Shown here: one piece after another, positions 1 to 5,020 of the stretch | Layout: the number at the start of each line of letters is the position of its first letter | How positions within the stretch are numbered: the stretch's first letter is position 1 | Source of the DNA: CAZXYF01 sp964644705 | GTDB lineage: Bacteria > Planctomycetota > Brocadiia > SM23-32 | Direction: 5' to 3' | DNA: 5,089 nucleotides | NCBI GenBank assembly: GCA_964644705.1 | Contig: CAZXYF010000221.1 | Location: 1-5,089 of the forward strand | Made by a program: the position numbers and the translations under genes | Notes under the pieces: generated by a model | What the model was told of the DNA's origin: nothing | Database searches by the model: none | Seen by the model: only the letters and a program-made list of their open reading frames with translations

Positions 1-108
1 ATTACGGCATCCATGTTTCCGGATCAGGAGTTCTGGGGATACGCCGTGTCTGATGCGAAGGACCTGCGACGATATGTGCATGGTGACAACAAAAAAGGCG
101 CCCGTTGA
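1..108 (+). CDS. C-terminal end of an unidentified protein (5' end outside the window)
   Basis: The first frame is open from base 1 to a TGA at 106-108 and gives 35 residues, beginning ITASMFPDQEFWGYAVSDAK and ending in a basic, polar tail (HGDNKKGAR). The aromatic and acidic segment followed by a hydrophilic tail looks like a genuine protein C-terminus. A hairpin followed by a T-run on the same strand (138-170) lies 30 bases past the stop, as expected at the end of a transcription unit. The gene converges on the lipoprotein gene at 169-603. Too little is present to name a family, and I infer no function. The main doubt is that 36 open codons can occur by chance; the downstream terminator is the best support. 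Confidence 0.55.
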   Translation: MTASMFPDQEFWGYAVSDAKDLRRYVHGDNKKGAR

Positions 109-118
109 AAGGCGCCTT
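91..118 (-). terminator. Rho-independent terminator for the lipoprotein gene
   Basis: Read on the minus strand, a perfect 8-bp stem AAGGCGCC / GGCGCCTT (118-111 with 102-95) closes an 8-base loop (110-103). It runs into a T-tract, giving six T's in a row when the last two stem bases are included (96-91). It lies about 50 bases past the lipoprotein stop codon. On the plus strand the same hairpin is followed only by TTGTCG, so it works mainly in the minus direction. The stop codon of the converging plus-strand gene (106-108) sits in the loop. Confidence 0.75.
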
Positions 119-137
119 GTCGTGCGATAATAAAATT

Positions 138-170
138 GACCGGTTACTTTTTCAGTCCCCGGTCTTTTTT
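138..170 (+). terminator. Rho-independent terminator for the plus-strand gene ending at 108
   Basis: A 6-bp perfect stem GACCGG (138-143) / CCGGTC (159-164) encloses a 15-base loop and is followed directly by six T's (165-170). It starts 30 bases after the TGA of the upstream plus-strand gene. The last T's overlap the TAA stop codon (169-171) of the converging lipoprotein gene. On the minus strand the stem is followed by AATTTTATTAT, so a weaker activity in that direction is possible. The short stem and long loop make it less stable than the hairpin at 91-118. Confidence 0.65.
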
Positions 171-603
171 ATTCTTCTTTTTTCCGGGTGTAGATCGCGC
201 GAGCGATCCCGTGAGTTGGGTGGTCAACTTCCATGTAGATCATTTCCAACTTATTGGGGCCCAGCAGTTTGCCGAAAAAGAAACTATCCTCGTCTGTGAA
301 GTAAATGCTTTTGTTGTCCTCTGCGATGACTCCTATTATTCGTTCCTTTGCCTGAGGGGATTTGTGCGTGCCTTCAATGAGCCGATCGTTCTGCTCCTTG
401 ATTTCAAGGATCATATCGAGGCTATGAACCTCGGCCAGCTGATGTTTTTCCTTATGCGATATCGCATCGGTTTTGCCATGCTTGATACCCACGGAAGCTC
501 CGGTCCAGGTCCCTTTCATGTTGGGGGTCCCGCAACCAAAAAGGGATATGATTGGCAAGAGAAAAACACACGAAACGAGGAACCGCGATAATCTTTTCCG
601 CAT
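169..603 (-). CDS. Small predicted lipoprotein of unknown function
   Basis: This encodes 144 residues. It begins with a type II signal peptide: basic MRKR, a hydrophobic core (residues 8-19) and a lipobox LFGC with the lipidated cysteine at residue 24. The residue after the cysteine is Gly rather than Asp; by the enterobacterial +2 rule that would favour the outer membrane, although the rule may not hold in this lineage. The mature part starts with a KGTWTG segment (30-35), then alternating hydrophobic stretches (62-68, 89-93, 99-102, 111-114, 119-125) and ends in a charged RKKEE tail. The pattern suggests a compact all-beta, lipocalin-like barrel, which is inference from appearance. No catalytic motif is visible. 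I chose the ATG at 603 because GGAGG lies 7 bases upstream and the signal peptide begins there; a TTG at 627 in the same frame has no ribosome site and would place eight residues before the signal. The gene has its own promoter candidate (694-722) and ends in terminators shared with its converging neighbour. Confidence 0.85.
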   Translation of the reverse strand: MRKRLSRFLVSCVFLLPIISLFGCGTPNMKGTWTGASVGIKHGKTDAISHKEKHQLAEVHSLDMILEIKEQNDRLIEGTHKSPQAKERIIGVIAEDNKSIYFTDEDSFFFGKLLGPNKLEMIYMEVDHPTHGIARAIYTRKKEE

Positions 604-610
604 GGCCACA

Positions 611-615
611 CCTCC
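611..615 (-). promoter_or_regulatory. Ribosome binding site fixing the lipoprotein start
   Basis: On the minus strand GGAGG lies 7 bases before the ATG at 603-601. It decides in favour of this start over the upstream in-frame TTG at 627. Confidence 0.8.
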
Positions 616-636
616 AGAATAATGCAAGGAACGTAA

Positions 637-683
637 AACTCATGATCACAAAGGGCTAGTATCCGAGCATGAGTTAGCAACTC
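637..683 (-). other. Inverted repeats in the lipoprotein mRNA leader
   Basis: An 8-bp perfect inverted repeat AACTCATG (637-644) / CATGAGTT (668-675) is separated by 23 bases. A second, 5-bp repeat GAGTT (671-675) / AACTC (679-683) has a 3-base loop. Both use the bases 671-675, so the two hairpins exclude each other. They lie between the predicted transcription start and the GGAGG ribosome site. The stems are AT-rich and weak; a regulatory role is speculation. Confidence 0.3.
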
Positions 684-693
684 GAACTTGCGT

Positions 694-722
694 ATCATAC
701 ACTTATAATGTCCTCAGGGCAA
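694..722 (-). promoter_or_regulatory. Predicted sigma70-type promoter of the lipoprotein gene
   Basis: On the minus strand, TTGCCC (722-717; 4 of 6 matches to TTGACA) and TATGAT (699-694; 5 of 6 matches to TATAAT) are separated by exactly 17 bases. Transcription would begin near 687, giving a leader of roughly 85 bases before the ATG at 603. The position, in a gap between two genes and upstream of a gene with a strong ribosome site, fits. This is a consensus match only. Confidence 0.55.
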
Positions 723-800
723 GTGCTGGTTGTGAGACAGCATTGCCCGATGCGTTCGGAGGTCGGCTTTGGAAGTGGCCTTCAGGCGGTTTGAGTGTGC

Positions 801-830
801 AAGGGGGCGCTCTTTTTGCAGGGCCCCCTT
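801..830. other. GC-rich hairpin downstream of rnc
   Basis: AAGGGGGC (801-808) pairs perfectly with GCCCCCTT (823-830) around a 14-base loop. It begins 36 bases past the rnc stop codon on the minus strand. Neither side is followed by a T-run (GATGTT on plus, GCACAC on minus), so it is not a classical intrinsic terminator. It could protect the 3' end of the operon mRNA or assist factor-dependent termination. Confidence 0.45.
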
Positions 831-865
831 GATGTTGCCGAACCACCAATCTTCGATACCCGGGC

Positions 866-1645
866 TCAGCTGGTGCTTTTGCCTGGTGAGTCGTTCTGTT
901 GCTCATGCGTTTCTGAGTTGTCTTCCTCCTCCAGGCCCGCGAGGACCTTCCAGCGTTCTGGATACAGCACATCCAGGGCGTTATGGGCGGCCTGTTGTTC
1001 AGCGCTCTTTTTGGTTTTGCCCCATCCCGTGCCCTGGGTTACCCCATCGATTCTCACCTCGGCCTGAAACCGAGCGTTGTGTGCGGGCCCCACTTCACGG
1101 GCAGTGTGGTATCCGGGCGGCTGGTTGCCGTCGGCCTGGCGCAGTTCCTGCAGGATGGATTTGTAGTTTGGTGGGTGTTCCCGTTCTTCCGCATCCCGCA
1201 GCTCTTCCTTCAATGTTGCCAGAACGAACTGTTGTGCCCGGCTGTAATCCGAGTCGAGGAAAATGGCGCCGACCAGGGCTTCATAGGCATCGGTGACAAG
1301 CGATCCAGGACATTCCTGCCGGTTGAGCCCCTCATCCACCCGCAGGTAGTCCGGAAGGTTGAGCCGGCGTCCGGCCTGTTCCATGCTCCGCCGGTTGACG
1401 GTATCGGATTTCATCACAGTCATCTCGCCCTCGCTGTAGTTTTCCGCCGACGCAAAGAGTTTCTCGGCGATGACGAGGCTGGCAACGGCATCGCCGAGAA
1501 ACTCCAGTCGTTCATAGGACCGATGTCCCACCGGAGCGAGGGAAGAGTGTGTCACGGCCTTCCGAAGAAGGGAAATGTCATCAAACTCATAATCGATGTT
1601 CTTTTGCAGCTCTATAAGTTCATCTCTGTCCGTTCCATCTGCCAC
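866..1645 (-). CDS. rnc: Ribonuclease III
   Basis: This 259-residue protein is an RNase III, the Mg2+-dependent endonuclease that cuts double-stranded RNA and matures rRNA and some mRNAs in the cytoplasm. The nuclease domain (about 10-150) carries the signature ERLEFLGDAV (45-54), with E45, E48 and D52 matching E38, E41 and D45 of the E. coli enzyme. The second acidic cluster TDAYEALVGAIFLD (118-131) supplies D119 and E122, the counterparts of D114 and E117. A double-stranded RNA-binding domain follows (about 158-228): YKSILQEL, GPAHNARF, then GTGWGKTKKSAEQQAA (205-220). The last 31 residues form an acidic, polar, probably disordered tail, making it longer than the 226-residue E. coli protein. 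The start is GTG at 1645, preceded at 6 bases by AGGAAGGA; the next in-frame Met (75) would destroy the nuclease domain. It is the last gene of the probable operon, 49 bases after the prenyl synthase. All catalytic residues are present, so it should be active. Confidence 0.97.
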   Translation of the reverse strand: MADGTDRDELIELQKNIDYEFDDISLLRKAVTHSSLAPVGHRSYERLEFLGDAVASLVIAEKLFASAENYSEGEMTVMKSDTVNRRSMEQAGRRLNLPDYLRVDEGLNRQECPGSLVTDAYEALVGAIFLDSDYSRAQQFVLATLKEELRDAEEREHPPNYKSILQELRQADGNQPPGYHTAREVGPAHNARFQAEVRIDGVTQGTGWGKTKKSAEQQAAHNALDVLYPERWKVLAGLEEEDNSETHEQQNDSPGKSTS

Positions 1646-1651
1646 GTTCTA

Positions 1652-1659
1652 TCCTTCCT
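1652..1659 (-). promoter_or_regulatory. Ribosome binding site supporting the GTG start of rnc
   Basis: On the minus strand AGGAAGGA ends 6 bases before the GTG at 1645-1643. It is the reason for accepting a GTG start. Confidence 0.8.
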
Positions 1660-1694
1660 GTTTGCTGGAGTTTCAAACGTAGAGAACCATCCGC

Positions 1695-2693
1695 TCAGGT
1701 TGTTCGATCAGCCATGAAATTGGCCACATTCCGGAAGAAAGATTTGTTCTGTACGGGTATTCTGTCGATGGTGTGAAACGCTTCATCCACCAGTTCCCGG
1801 GCTTTTGATCGTGCAAATTCAAGGGAACCCAGCTTTTCGTAAAGTGAGATCACCCACTGAACGTCATCGTCGGTCGTTTCAGCGCGATCCCGGCTGGCGA
1901 TATCGATCAGACTCTCGCGATCTTCCCCGGTGGCTTCTCCCAGCGCGTGGGCATACAGAATGCTTGGCTTGCCCTCCTTGATGTCATTGCCGATTGCGCC
2001 GGCGCGGCCCTTACCCTCGGTGAGATCGATGACGTCGTCTCGCACCTGGAAAGCCGGGCCCATGTTGCTGCCCAGTTCACGGATCCGATCGATCCCCTCG
2101 CCGGCTATACCGGCAATAATGGCGCCTCCCACCATGCCCAGTGCCAGGTAATCGCCGGTTTTAAGGCGCACCATATCCAGGTAGCGGTCCACCGACAGAT
2201 CCGTGGTGCCGCGGAGATTGAGATCCATGGCCTGGCCCTGACATGTGTGTTCGTATGCTCGGGTGAAGGCCTGTGTGAGTTTGAGTCGAGTCGATTCATC
2301 CAGCGGGCTGTCCATAATCAGGGAGTAGGCGCGCCCCAGCATGTAATCGCCGACATTGATACCATTTTCGATTCCGTATTTCACCCAGACGGTGGGTTCG
2401 TCGCGCCGGACTCGGTCCCCATCTTCGATATCGTCGTGCACCAGGAGCATGTTGTGGAGTAACTCGACGGCGGCAGCGAAGTTGAGTGCTTTCTCCGATG
2501 GCGTCCCCATCTCCTCGCAACACAGAAGACAGAGCGCGGGGCGAATTCGTTTGCCGCCCGTTTGCATGTGATGCCACACGGCATCGGACAGGTAATCGTT
2601 TTGATTTTTTGGGAAAAATTCTTCCAGCAACGGCATGATACGGTTGCCGGCTTCTTCCAGATCGCGAGCCAGTTGGTCGTTTGATTGGGTCAT
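1695..2693 (-). CDS. Polyprenyl diphosphate synthase (trans-isoprenyl, GGPP-synthase-like)
   Basis: This 332-residue protein is an all-helical trans-prenyltransferase that adds isopentenyl diphosphate to allylic diphosphates, supplying precursors for quinones, carotenoids or lipid carriers. Family motifs appear in order: GGKRIRP (46-52); the first aspartate-rich motif DDIED (87-91) followed by GDRVRRDEPT with the conserved arginine pair 96-97; GQAMDL (153-158); K178-T179; the second aspartate motif DDVID (219-223); and GNDIKEGKPS (235-244). The first motif has no two-residue insertion, and the residues 4 and 5 before it are L83 and M82, not aromatic. In this family that argues against a bacterial-type farnesyl synthase and for a C20 or longer product, though chain length cannot be read reliably. 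The ATG at 2693 has no clear Shine-Dalgarno site; a three-codon frame ATG-AAA-TCA-TAA (2704-2693) overlaps it. The phosphatase gene ends 23 bases upstream and rnc starts 49 bases downstream. Confidence 0.93.
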   Translation of the reverse strand: MTQSNDQLARDLEEAGNRIMPLLEEFFPKNQNDYLSDAVWHHMQTGGKRIRPALCLLCCEEMGTPSEKALNFAAAVELLHNMLLVHDDIEDGDRVRRDEPTVWVKYGIENGINVGDYMLGRAYSLIMDSPLDESTRLKLTQAFTRAYEHTCQGQAMDLNLRGTTDLSVDRYLDMVRLKTGDYLALGMVGGAIIAGIAGEGIDRIRELGSNMGPAFQVRDDVIDLTEGKGRAGAIGNDIKEGKPSILYAHALGEATGEDRESLIDIASRDRAETTDDDVQWVISLYEKLGSLEFARSKARELVDEAFHTIDRIPVQNKSFFRNVANFMADRTT

Positions 2694-2716
2694 TATGATT
2701 TCATTCTTTGAGTGAG

Positions 2717-3568
2717 TTAGAAAAACACATCCTCAAGCGCTTTGAGGACGCCTCCATCATCGTTGCTGGAGGTCATGCGATCGGCGGCATGGCGGGCATC
2801 ATCGACGGCATTGGCGGGGGCGAACGATAAACCTGCTCCCTCCAGCATGGGAATATCGTTGACGTCGTCCCCGATGGCCAGCACCTCGTCGGCGGCTATC
2901 GTCTGTTGCTTCATGAGCCACTGGAGCGCGTTCCATTTCGTCGCGTTCGCGTTATGCACCTGAATAACCCATTGATCCGGGGGGTAGCCGGGTTGATGAA
3001 GCGTGGTGATGAAACTCCTGTCGCTCAGAGCGTTTATGATCTGCTCTTCCGCTTCTTTAATCAACCGCAGCCTGTCCACCGTATAGGTCAGCAGAGGATT
3101 GGTTGTCAGCGGCAGATCCGATTCCCGATAGAATTCTATCGTATCGATGTTGTTCTCCACGTAACTGAGGGGCATGGCTCGGGCCCGATCGTCGTGAGGA
3201 ACCAGCAGGTCAGGTTTGTCCAGATCACGGTCGTAGAGAAGGAAGGGGACGAGCTCAGCTTGATGGAATTCGTGAAGAACGGCCCGGGCCAGGGCGGGGC
3301 GCAGGCCATTGGAGTGAAGAGTCTCGTGGCTTGTGGCGTCTTTGATGAGCGCCCCGCCGCAGCAAATTACGGACGACGCGAGGTGCTCCAGCTGGTCCAC
3401 AACGGGCAGGGCGCTTCTCCAGCGGCGTCCCGTGCATATAACCACCTCTACGCCATCCTCGTGAAGTTTGTGGAGAACGGGAGCAAGATCAGGATCGGGA
3501 TCGCCATCACTTCGAAGCATCGTGCCGTCCAAATCAAGCGCGACCAGTTTGTACGGTGTATGGGGCAT
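2717..3568 (-). CDS. Cof-type (subfamily IIB) HAD-superfamily phosphatase
   Basis: This 283-residue protein is a haloacid-dehalogenase-type hydrolase, a cytoplasmic Mg2+-dependent enzyme that removes phosphate from small metabolites through an aspartyl-phosphate intermediate. Motif I is DLDGT (12-16), with D12 as nucleophile and D14 as acid/base. Motif II is TGR (46-48). A C2-type cap, where substrate choice is made, occupies roughly 80-200. The motif III lysine is probably K211 in NATKW, and motif IV is GDDVND (233-238), the usual GDxxND metal site. Length and order are typical of the Cof/YidA group, whose substrates are broad (sugar phosphates, FMN, others), so none is assigned. The start is the ATG at 3568: the frame stays open to 3838, but that extra part lies in the coding region of the upstream gene and has no homologous look. 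No Shine-Dalgarno site precedes the ATG; the 44-base gap is C-rich and nearly free of G. It is the second gene of the operon, 23 bases before the prenyl synthase. Confidence 0.93.
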   Translation of the reverse strand: MPHTPYKLVALDLDGTMLRSDGDPDPDLAPVLHKLHEDGVEVVICTGRRWRSALPVVDQLEHLASSVICCGGALIKDATSHETLHSNGLRPALARAVLHEFHQAELVPFLLYDRDLDKPDLLVPHDDRARAMPLSYVENNIDTIEFYRESDLPLTTNPLLTYTVDRLRLIKEAEEQIINALSDRSFITTLHQPGYPPDQWVIQVHNANATKWNALQWLMKQQTIAADEVLAIGDDVNDIPMLEGAGLSFAPANAVDDARHAADRMTSSNDDGGVLKALEDVFF

Positions 3569-3569
3569 T

Positions 3570-3595
3570 TTGGGGGAGTTGTTTGTGTTGGGGGA
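3570..3595 (-). repeat. C-rich, SD-less leader of the HAD gene with a short direct repeat
   Basis: TTGGGGGA occurs at 3570-3577 and again at 3588-3595 on the plus strand, 18 bases apart, and is read as TCCCCCAA in the mRNA. The repeat sits directly before the ATG at 3568, where a purine-rich ribosome site would be expected. Confidence 0.4.
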
Positions 3596-3612
3596 CAGGT
3601 GAATATATCGTA

Positions 3613-4761
3613 TCAGAGATCGGAAGGGCGGACGAACGCCTCTTTTTCCTCGGAGAGTTTCGCCGCGGCGATCATCCGCTGCAGTTCCGCGCCTTCGTCC
3701 ATTCCGGGTTGGGGCGTGCGACCCTCGTGAAGCGCACTCATGAAGTTGTAGAGGCAGGCGGCGTGCCCCCGGATCCAGCCGATTGATCCCTTGGAAGCGG
3801 GGAACTGGCCACCCGGATCGGGATACCGCTGCACGCATTCAACCTTTCTGAACCCTCGTTTTCCCCCGATGGGTTCGGAGGGATCATCGACGTCGTAAAT
3901 CTCCAGCCAGTCGGGTTCCATGAGGTTGAAGCGCATGGCTCCCTCCGTGCCGTGGATCTCAAACCGCAGTTCATCCTGCGTTCCGGTTGCAATTTTGCTG
4001 GCCTCGATCGTGCCGGTCAGGCCGTCGTCGTTGCGCAGCAGAAGACACGCATGATCCTCGGCGTTCACCGGCCGCATTGTATCGGGATCATCCGGAGAAG
4101 GACGTTGGGGATGCAGGATGCGACTGGAGCTGAGCACCCGGTCAAAGGGGCCAATAAGATGTTGAACCAGATCAACCACGTGCGTGGCCAGATCGTTCAA
4201 CACGCCCCCGCCCATATCGCCGTCGAGTTTCCAGCCGAGCGGCTTTTCGGGGTCGATGCTTCCCGAATGGAGGTAGCTGGCGCGGAAACAGGTTATATCT
4301 CCGAGGAAACCCTCCTCGGCGAGTTGTTTGGCACGCATGGTGGCGGGGTAGAAGCGATACTGCAGCGTCATTTGATGTGTTCCATCGTATTCCGGGAGTG
4401 CTTCCAGAATATCCTGTGCCTCGTCCCACGTGGGGACGAGCGGTTTATCGCAGTAGATGTGTTTTTCCGCATCTATTGCTTCCAGAATTTCCCCTTTATG
4501 GAGGGCATTGGGCGTGCAGATATGGATGACATCGACCTCGTCGCAGTTGATGACCTCCGAGGCATCCGTGGTGCAAAAATCGAATCCATATTCCTCCCGG
4601 GCGTTCCGGGCGGTGTCTTCATGGCCCGTGCAAACACCGACAAACCGCGCGCGAAAGGGAAGGTTATCATAAAAATAGGGCATCGTAACATGCGAATAGG
4701 CATGTGCTTTCCCGATGAAGCCGAAGCCAAGAATGCCGATTCCGTAATGATGTTTATCCAT
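3613..4761 (-). CDS. Gfo/Idh/MocA-family NAD(P)-dependent oxidoreductase
   Basis: This 382-residue protein belongs to the large family of NAD(P)-dependent dehydrogenases that oxidise or reduce sugars, inositols and related polyols. The N-terminal Rossmann fold begins with GFGFIG (12-17, GxGxxG) followed by KAHAYS. CTPNALH (82-88) and CDKP (104-107) follow; the lysine K106 corresponds to the catalytic lysine of the usual EKP motif, here with Asp in place of Glu. In the C-terminal domain, GGGVLNDLATH (184-194) holds the catalytic pair D190 and H194 (DxxxH). Length is typical for the family. No signal peptide is seen, so it is probably cytoplasmic. The ATG at 4761 is chosen because GAGGAG lies 9 bases upstream; a TTG at 4782 in the same frame lies beyond that site. 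It is the first gene of a probable four-gene operon, and the phosphatase starts 44 bases after its stop. Substrate cannot be inferred from sequence or neighbours. Confidence 0.94.
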   Translation of the reverse strand: MDKHHYGIGILGFGFIGKAHAYSHVTMPYFYDNLPFRARFVGVCTGHEDTARNAREEYGFDFCTTDASEVINCDEVDVIHICTPNALHKGEILEAIDAEKHIYCDKPLVPTWDEAQDILEALPEYDGTHQMTLQYRFYPATMRAKQLAEEGFLGDITCFRASYLHSGSIDPEKPLGWKLDGDMGGGVLNDLATHVVDLVQHLIGPFDRVLSSSRILHPQRPSPDDPDTMRPVNAEDHACLLLRNDDGLTGTIEASKIATGTQDELRFEIHGTEGAMRFNLMEPDWLEIYDVDDPSEPIGGKRGFRKVECVQRYPDPGGQFPASKGSIGWIRGHAACLYNFMSALHEGRTPQPGMDEGAELQRMIAAAKLSEEKEAFVRPSDL

Positions 4762-4770
4762 TTTTGGTTG

Positions 4771-4776
4771 CTCCTC
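4771..4776 (-). promoter_or_regulatory. Ribosome binding site fixing the oxidoreductase start
   Basis: On the minus strand GAGGAG lies 9 bases before the ATG at 4761-4759. It lies between that ATG and the alternative TTG at 4782, and so supports the shorter protein. Confidence 0.75.
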
Positions 4777-4810
4777 GATCAACAGGTACGCTCGGGGGAA
4801 GTGCTGCCAA

Positions 4811-4890
4811 AAAGTTCACAAACGGACTTTATGAGGGGCTCTGAGGTGGTTTTGAGCTCGAAATGCGGTTCATCTGGCCAACCACCCCCT
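4811..4890. other. Two inverted repeats upstream of the oxidoreductase gene
   Basis: AAAGTTC (4811-4817) pairs with GGACTTT (4824-4830) around a 6-base loop, with one T-G wobble on the plus strand. GGTGGTT (4845-4851) pairs perfectly with AACCACC (4880-4886), and AGGG (4834-4837) can extend this with CCCT (4887-4890) after a bulge at 4838-4844. The GAGCTC palindrome (4854-4859) lies in the loop. The elements lie in the gap before the operon and may be leader structure, operators or part of a dispersed repeat. I found no convincing sigma70 promoter on the minus strand between 4762 and 5020. Confidence 0.4.
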
Positions 4891-4922
4891 AATATGTCGA
4901 GGCGGCGGATCTAACATCTTTA

Positions 4923-5002
4923 TCTTTGTCTTTGCCTTTGTCTGCCTTTGTATCAATGCTGAGACAGCCAAAAACAACGGCAGATGATGGTAAAGACAAA
5001 GA
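4923..5002. repeat. 80-base imperfect palindrome built partly of YCTTTG repeats
   Basis: The 29-base arms 4923-4951 and 4974-5002 are inverted copies with 24 of 29 positions complementary, including an uninterrupted 11-bp outer part TCTTTGTCTTT / AAAGACAAAGA and an inner 6-bp part TCTGCC / GGCAGA. Three of the five mismatches become G-U pairs if the plus strand is transcribed. The loop is 22 bases (4952-4973). The left arm is itself a degenerate tandem repeat: TCTTTG, TCTTTG, CCTTTG, then TCTG, CCTTTG (4923-4950). It lies 18 bases beyond the stop of the minus-strand frame ending at 5021. No T-run follows on either side and no target-site duplication is seen at its edges. Confidence 0.7.
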
Positions 5003-5020
5003 ACCACGCGTCTTAAAACG

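Noticed and set aside
193..208. GATCGC-GCGA-GCGATC inverted repeat
   Set aside because: It is a 6-bp palindrome inside the lipoprotein coding region, explained by its codons, with no T-run and no evident role.
704..709. Perfect TATAAT on the plus strand
   Set aside because: No acceptable -35 box lies 16-18 bases upstream and no plus-strand gene follows. It overlaps the better minus-strand promoter by chance.
983..1717. Long plus-strand open frame opposite rnc
   Set aside because: It lies antisense to a gene with all RNase III motifs and shows no recognisable domain. Long shadow frames are common opposite genes with biased codon use.
2906..3730. Long plus-strand open frame opposite the HAD gene
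   Set aside because: It is antisense to a confidently identified phosphatase and to the end of the oxidoreductase, crosses the gap between them, and has no family motif.
3569..3838. N-terminal extension of the HAD protein to an upstream start at 3838
   Set aside because: The extra 90 residues overlap the oxidoreductase gene, are rich in Arg and Pro as in shadow translations, and precede the motif I that normally lies close to the N-terminus in this family.
3952..4914. 320-codon plus-strand open frame opposite the oxidoreductase
   Set aside because: The minus strand encodes a complete family member with catalytic residues. The plus frame has no motif and no supporting ribosome site that I could identify.
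4909..4915. ATCTAAC matching the RYYYAAC box of integron attC sites, near an imperfect palindrome
   Set aside because: No partner GTTRRRY box is found at the expected distance on the other side of the palindrome, and no integrase or cassette structure is seen.
4923..4950. YCTTTG repeats as a CRISPR or phase-variable simple repeat
   Set aside because: There are only four short, imperfect units without spacers, outside any gene or promoter that I can define. Too few units for CRISPR or for slippage control.
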